Of a stretch of DNA of 64,000 nt, positions 61,868 to 64,000 are shown one piece after another (positions within the stretch are counted from its first letter, which is position 1; each line of letters opens with the position of its first letter). The translations under genes and the position numbers were made by a program. Source of the stretch: Marinisporobacter sp. (GTDB lineage: Bacteria; Bacillota; Clostridia; Peptostreptococcales; Thermotaleaceae); assembly GCA_025210395.1 (NCBI GenBank), contig JAOARV010000006.1, positions 62,001 through 126,000 on the forward strand. The letters are read 5' to 3'. Under the pieces are notes generated by a model. It was not told the origin of the DNA and ran no database searches. It saw only the letters and a list, made by a program, of their open reading frames with translations.

Positions 61868-62386
61868 ATGAATATGTTTTTTTATCTATTGGCTATAGGA
61901 ATAGCTACGGGTATAAAGATGACTTACCAATGTGGAGATTTTCAATATTTACTATATATTTTGAAGCCTGTAACAAAGTTAGTGGAATTGTTTTTAGGAG
62001 TTTCCTTTCAATATTATGAGGGAATTGGATTTATTAATGAATCTCTAAAAATCCATATTAGCAGAGGTTGCTCAGGGGTGAATTTTTTTATTATGGTATT
62101 TTTAATGATTAGTTTTTCATTTCTTCCTAAAATAAAAAATAAAAATAAATTATCAGCATTATTGATTTTTTTTATGTCTTCCTATTGTATTACAATCATT
62201 TCAAATGCTTCAAGGATTATAGGAGCATCTTTGATGATGAATATCTTAACTTTTCCTATGAGATATGAAAGATTAATCCATCAATCTATTGGTGTTGTTT
62301 TTTATTTTGTAAATCTAATGATTGCTTATTATTTGTTTTTAAAGATCTTAAAAAAAGGAGAGATCATCCATGAACAAAATCTATAA
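61868..62386 (+). CDS. xrtK: exosortase K
   Basis: This small exosortase of about 172 residues has several membrane helices. The three catalytic residues of the exosortase family are visible: Cys in ISRGCSGVNFF (about 66), Arg in SNASRIIGASLM (about 116) and His in RLIHQSIGVVFYF (about 137). Exosortases cut and anchor proteins that carry a short C-terminal sorting signal. The K type is short and is usually encoded next to a single MSEP-CTERM protein, as here. The ATG at 61868 has GGGAGGTGG in front; an ATG at 61853 overlaps that site. The stop overlaps the partner gene by 17 bp. Confidence 0.88.
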   Translation: MNMFFYLLAIGIATGIKMTYQCGDFQYLLYILKPVTKLVELFLGVSFQYYEGIGFINESLKIHISRGCSGVNFFIMVFLMISFSFLPKIKNKNKLSALLIFFMSSYCITIISNASRIIGASLMMNILTFPMRYERLIHQSIGVVFYFVNLMIAYYLFLKILKKGEIIHEQNL

Positions 62387-64000
62387 ACCTTATTTTATAT
62401 TGATTACATTGACTATTCCTCAAATATTTATTTTTATCTTATTCACCCAAATATTTGGATTGATTAGTTCAGAATTACCTGAAAATAGTATTGAATACTG
62501 GAAATATTTATCTGTTTATCTGGGGGTATCTTGTTTTCTATTTACATTATGGAATATGATCAATTGGATCAATAAGAAAGACATACAACCCTTAGGTGCT
62601 CTTTTCATGTTCATCACATATACTTTATTTTTAGGGATATATTCTTACAAAGGGGAAGACCTTATTCCTTCTAATATTCCAGATTATATGTTTTTAGGGA
62701 TCAAGCCAGGTCTGACAATTTTAACACTGATGATGCCAATCCTCCTTCATACAATGTTAATAATGGTACATTTTAGTGTAGAAAAAATGAAAAGAGGTAG
62801 TAATTCAAAGGATTTTGGTTATATCATAGGGATTCCTGCATTTTGGTATATATTTATAAATATATGGAGCTTTAGTGGTCGTTTTTCTCCTTCACATATT
62901 TTAGAGAGAATGATGCCTATCATATTTGTTGTAAGTATAGTTATTTTTTTCTTTCTATTGATACGAATTCTTTATAGGATTTTAAAAAGAAAATCTGATT
63001 CTTGGCAGAAGAATTTAGCAGGGTTAAATCTTTTAGCGTCTATTGTAGGATTATTTTTGAATCAAGGACTGGGGAATATATTTGGAGATTTTTCACATAT
63101 TTCCTTTTATATACTAGCCATTATTACAGGAAGCATAATGTTAATTCCTCATAAGGAGAACAAAAGAATTAGACTTCTTTTGTGGAGTTTTAAAAGCATT
63201 ACCTTTGTTTTTACTTTTTACTTTTTTATTGTGTTTCTTCCTTTATTACCCTTTTCATTGATCGGTATGATTTTTTTCGGATTAGGAATGTTGATGGTTG
63301 CACCACTTATTTTAATGTTTCTTCATGTGCAATCTTTATGGTCTGATTATCATTATTTGAAAGGGTTTTATGAAAAGAAGGTGCTATTTAGTCTATTTCT
63401 TATAGGGGTTATAATGATCCCATCATTTATGTTGGTGACGATCAAAAATGATAAAGAAAATTTAGATAAAGCACTAACCTTTACTTATCAAAGAAGCTAT
63501 GAAGATACGGATGAAGTCTATATAGACACAGCAGGTATAGAGAGATCTTTAAAAAATATAAGATATATGAAAGGAAATAAAAGAAATAAAATGGATATTT
63601 TTACTACAGATATTCCTTATTTAACCTCTCTTTATTATGAATATGTATTAGATGGATTATCTATATCGAACGGGAAAATAAAGAGGCTAGAGGAAATATT
63701 TTTAGGGAAATCAGATATTCATATAAGAGAAGAGAAACAAGTAGAAAATAGGAATGAGAATGTATTGATTAAAGATATCAAAACAAAAACTGTATATGAT
63801 GAAAAAGAAAAAGTATTCAAAAGCTGGATTGATTTTGTAATAAAAAATAAAAGTTCCTATCAAGAAGAGTATCGCACCTTGTTTAAGCTTCCTAAGGGCA
63901 GTTATATTAGCAATTATTATCTATATGTAGGAGATGAAAAAAAATATGGATTAATTGCAGATAAAAGAGCTGCCAATTGGATTTATGAAAATGCAAAAAA
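62370..64000 (+). CDS. MSEP-CTERM-type membrane protein, partner of exosortase K, 3' end outside window
   Basis: The frame opens at ATG 62370 inside the end of xrtK and runs off the right edge (543 residues visible). Residues 1-365 contain about ten membrane helices (PQIFIFILFTQIFG; FLFTLWNMINWIN; FVVSIVIFFFLLIRILYRIL). From about 370 a soluble domain follows, with RTLFKLPKGSYISNYYLYVG and LIADKRAANWIYENAK, resembling the VIT (inter-alpha-trypsin) domain. This layout and the neighbour match the MSEP-CTERM family; the sorting signal itself would lie beyond the window. Function is unknown beyond the link to exosortase K. Confidence 0.82.
   Translation, partial: MNKIYKPYFILITLTIPQIFIFILFTQIFGLISSELPENSIEYWKYLSVYLGVSCFLFTLWNMINWINKKDIQPLGALFMFITYTLFLGIYSYKGEDLIPSNIPDYMFLGIKPGLTILTLMMPILLHTMLIMVHFSVEKMKRGSNSKDFGYIIGIPAFWYIFINIWSFSGRFSPSHILERMMPIIFVVSIVIFFFLLIRILYRILKRKSDSWQKNLAGLNLLASIVGLFLNQGLGNIFGDFSHISFYILAIITGSIMLIPHKENKRIRLLLWSFKSITFVFTFYFFIVFLPLLPFSLIGMIFFGLGMLMVAPLILMFLHVQSLWSDYHYLKGFYEKKVLFSLFLIGVIMIPSFMLVTIKNDKENLDKALTFTYQRSYEDTDEVYIDTAGIERSLKNIRYMKGNKRNKMDIFTTDIPYLTSLYYEYVLDGLSISNGKIKRLEEIFLGKSDIHIREEKQVENRNENVLIKDIKTKTVYDEKEKVFKSWIDFVIKNKSSYQEEYRTLFKLPKGSYISNYYLYVGDEKKYGLIADKRAANWIYENAK

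Noticed and set aside
1-64000. CRISPR arrays, tRNA or rRNA genes, insertion sequences
   Set aside because: I found no regularly spaced direct repeats, no cloverleaf or rRNA-like segments, and no transposase frame.

Overview
The window is about 64 kb of low-GC DNA from a Gram-positive anaerobe of class Clostridia. Supporting signs are A/T-rich codon use, strong GGAGG ribosome sites, many U-tract hairpin terminators, a guanine-PRPP tandem riboswitch, ferredoxin-type anaerobic enzymes and an accessory exosortase K. It holds no tRNA, rRNA, transposase, integrase or CRISPR array. The genus cannot be fixed from sequence alone.

Region 1 (1-21407) is most of an extracellular contractile injection system (eCIS, Afp/PVC-like), all on the + strand and cut by the left edge. 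The order is AAA+ ATPase, DUF4255/Pvc16-type cap protein, an unknown beta-rich protein, sheath, tube, a tail-assembly-chaperone-like protein with a -1 frame DUF6760 extension, a second tube protein, a 1257-residue repetitive Lys/Asn-rich protein, a LysM hub adaptor, gp27-like and gp5-like spike proteins, gp25, two baseplate J-type proteins, a P2-gpI-like tail protein and a fibre/adhesin candidate. A terminator follows. No capsid, terminase, holin, PAAR protein or recognisable toxin is visible. Notable control signals are a -1 frameshift site, a hairpin between the Shine-Dalgarno and the sheath start, and two further intercistronic stem-loops.

Region 2 (21408-23892) is a two-gene NfeD/flotillin membrane-domain operon. 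Region 3 (23893-36738) is a complete reductive pyrimidine degradation locus: preT-preA, an NCS1 permease, a sigma-54 activator, a divergent ureidopropionase-type amidohydrolase, a dihydropyrimidinase, a CoA-acylating aldehyde dehydrogenase and a class III aminotransferase. Both main transcription units have a sigma-54-type promoter preceded by the same three-part arrangement of TGATG-based sites.

Region 4 (36739-46856) has a small DUF2508 gene, a tandem guanine + PRPP riboswitch with terminator in front of an NCS2 purine permease, and the purine operon purE-C-F-M-N-H-D (no purL, purK or purB here). Region 5 (46857-52838) holds a soluble chemotaxis-type signalling protein, a YbjQ protein behind a perfect palindrome, and an ABC exporter operon (ATPase with an apparent AUU start, a CARDB-like surface protein, a MacB-type permease).

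Region 6 (52839-56967) is an ORP-like cluster: Mrp ATPase, two NifX-type cofactor-binding proteins, two ferredoxin-fused MinD ATPases and a DUF134 regulator. Its promoter is bracketed by a perfect 11-bp inverted repeat. Region 7 (56968-64000) has recX, an esterase, an EamA transporter, the psuK-psuG pseudouridine pair (minus strand, psuK fused to a DNA-binding domain), and exosortase K followed by its MSEP-CTERM-type partner, which runs off the right edge. Two families of short dispersed intergenic repeats are also present.
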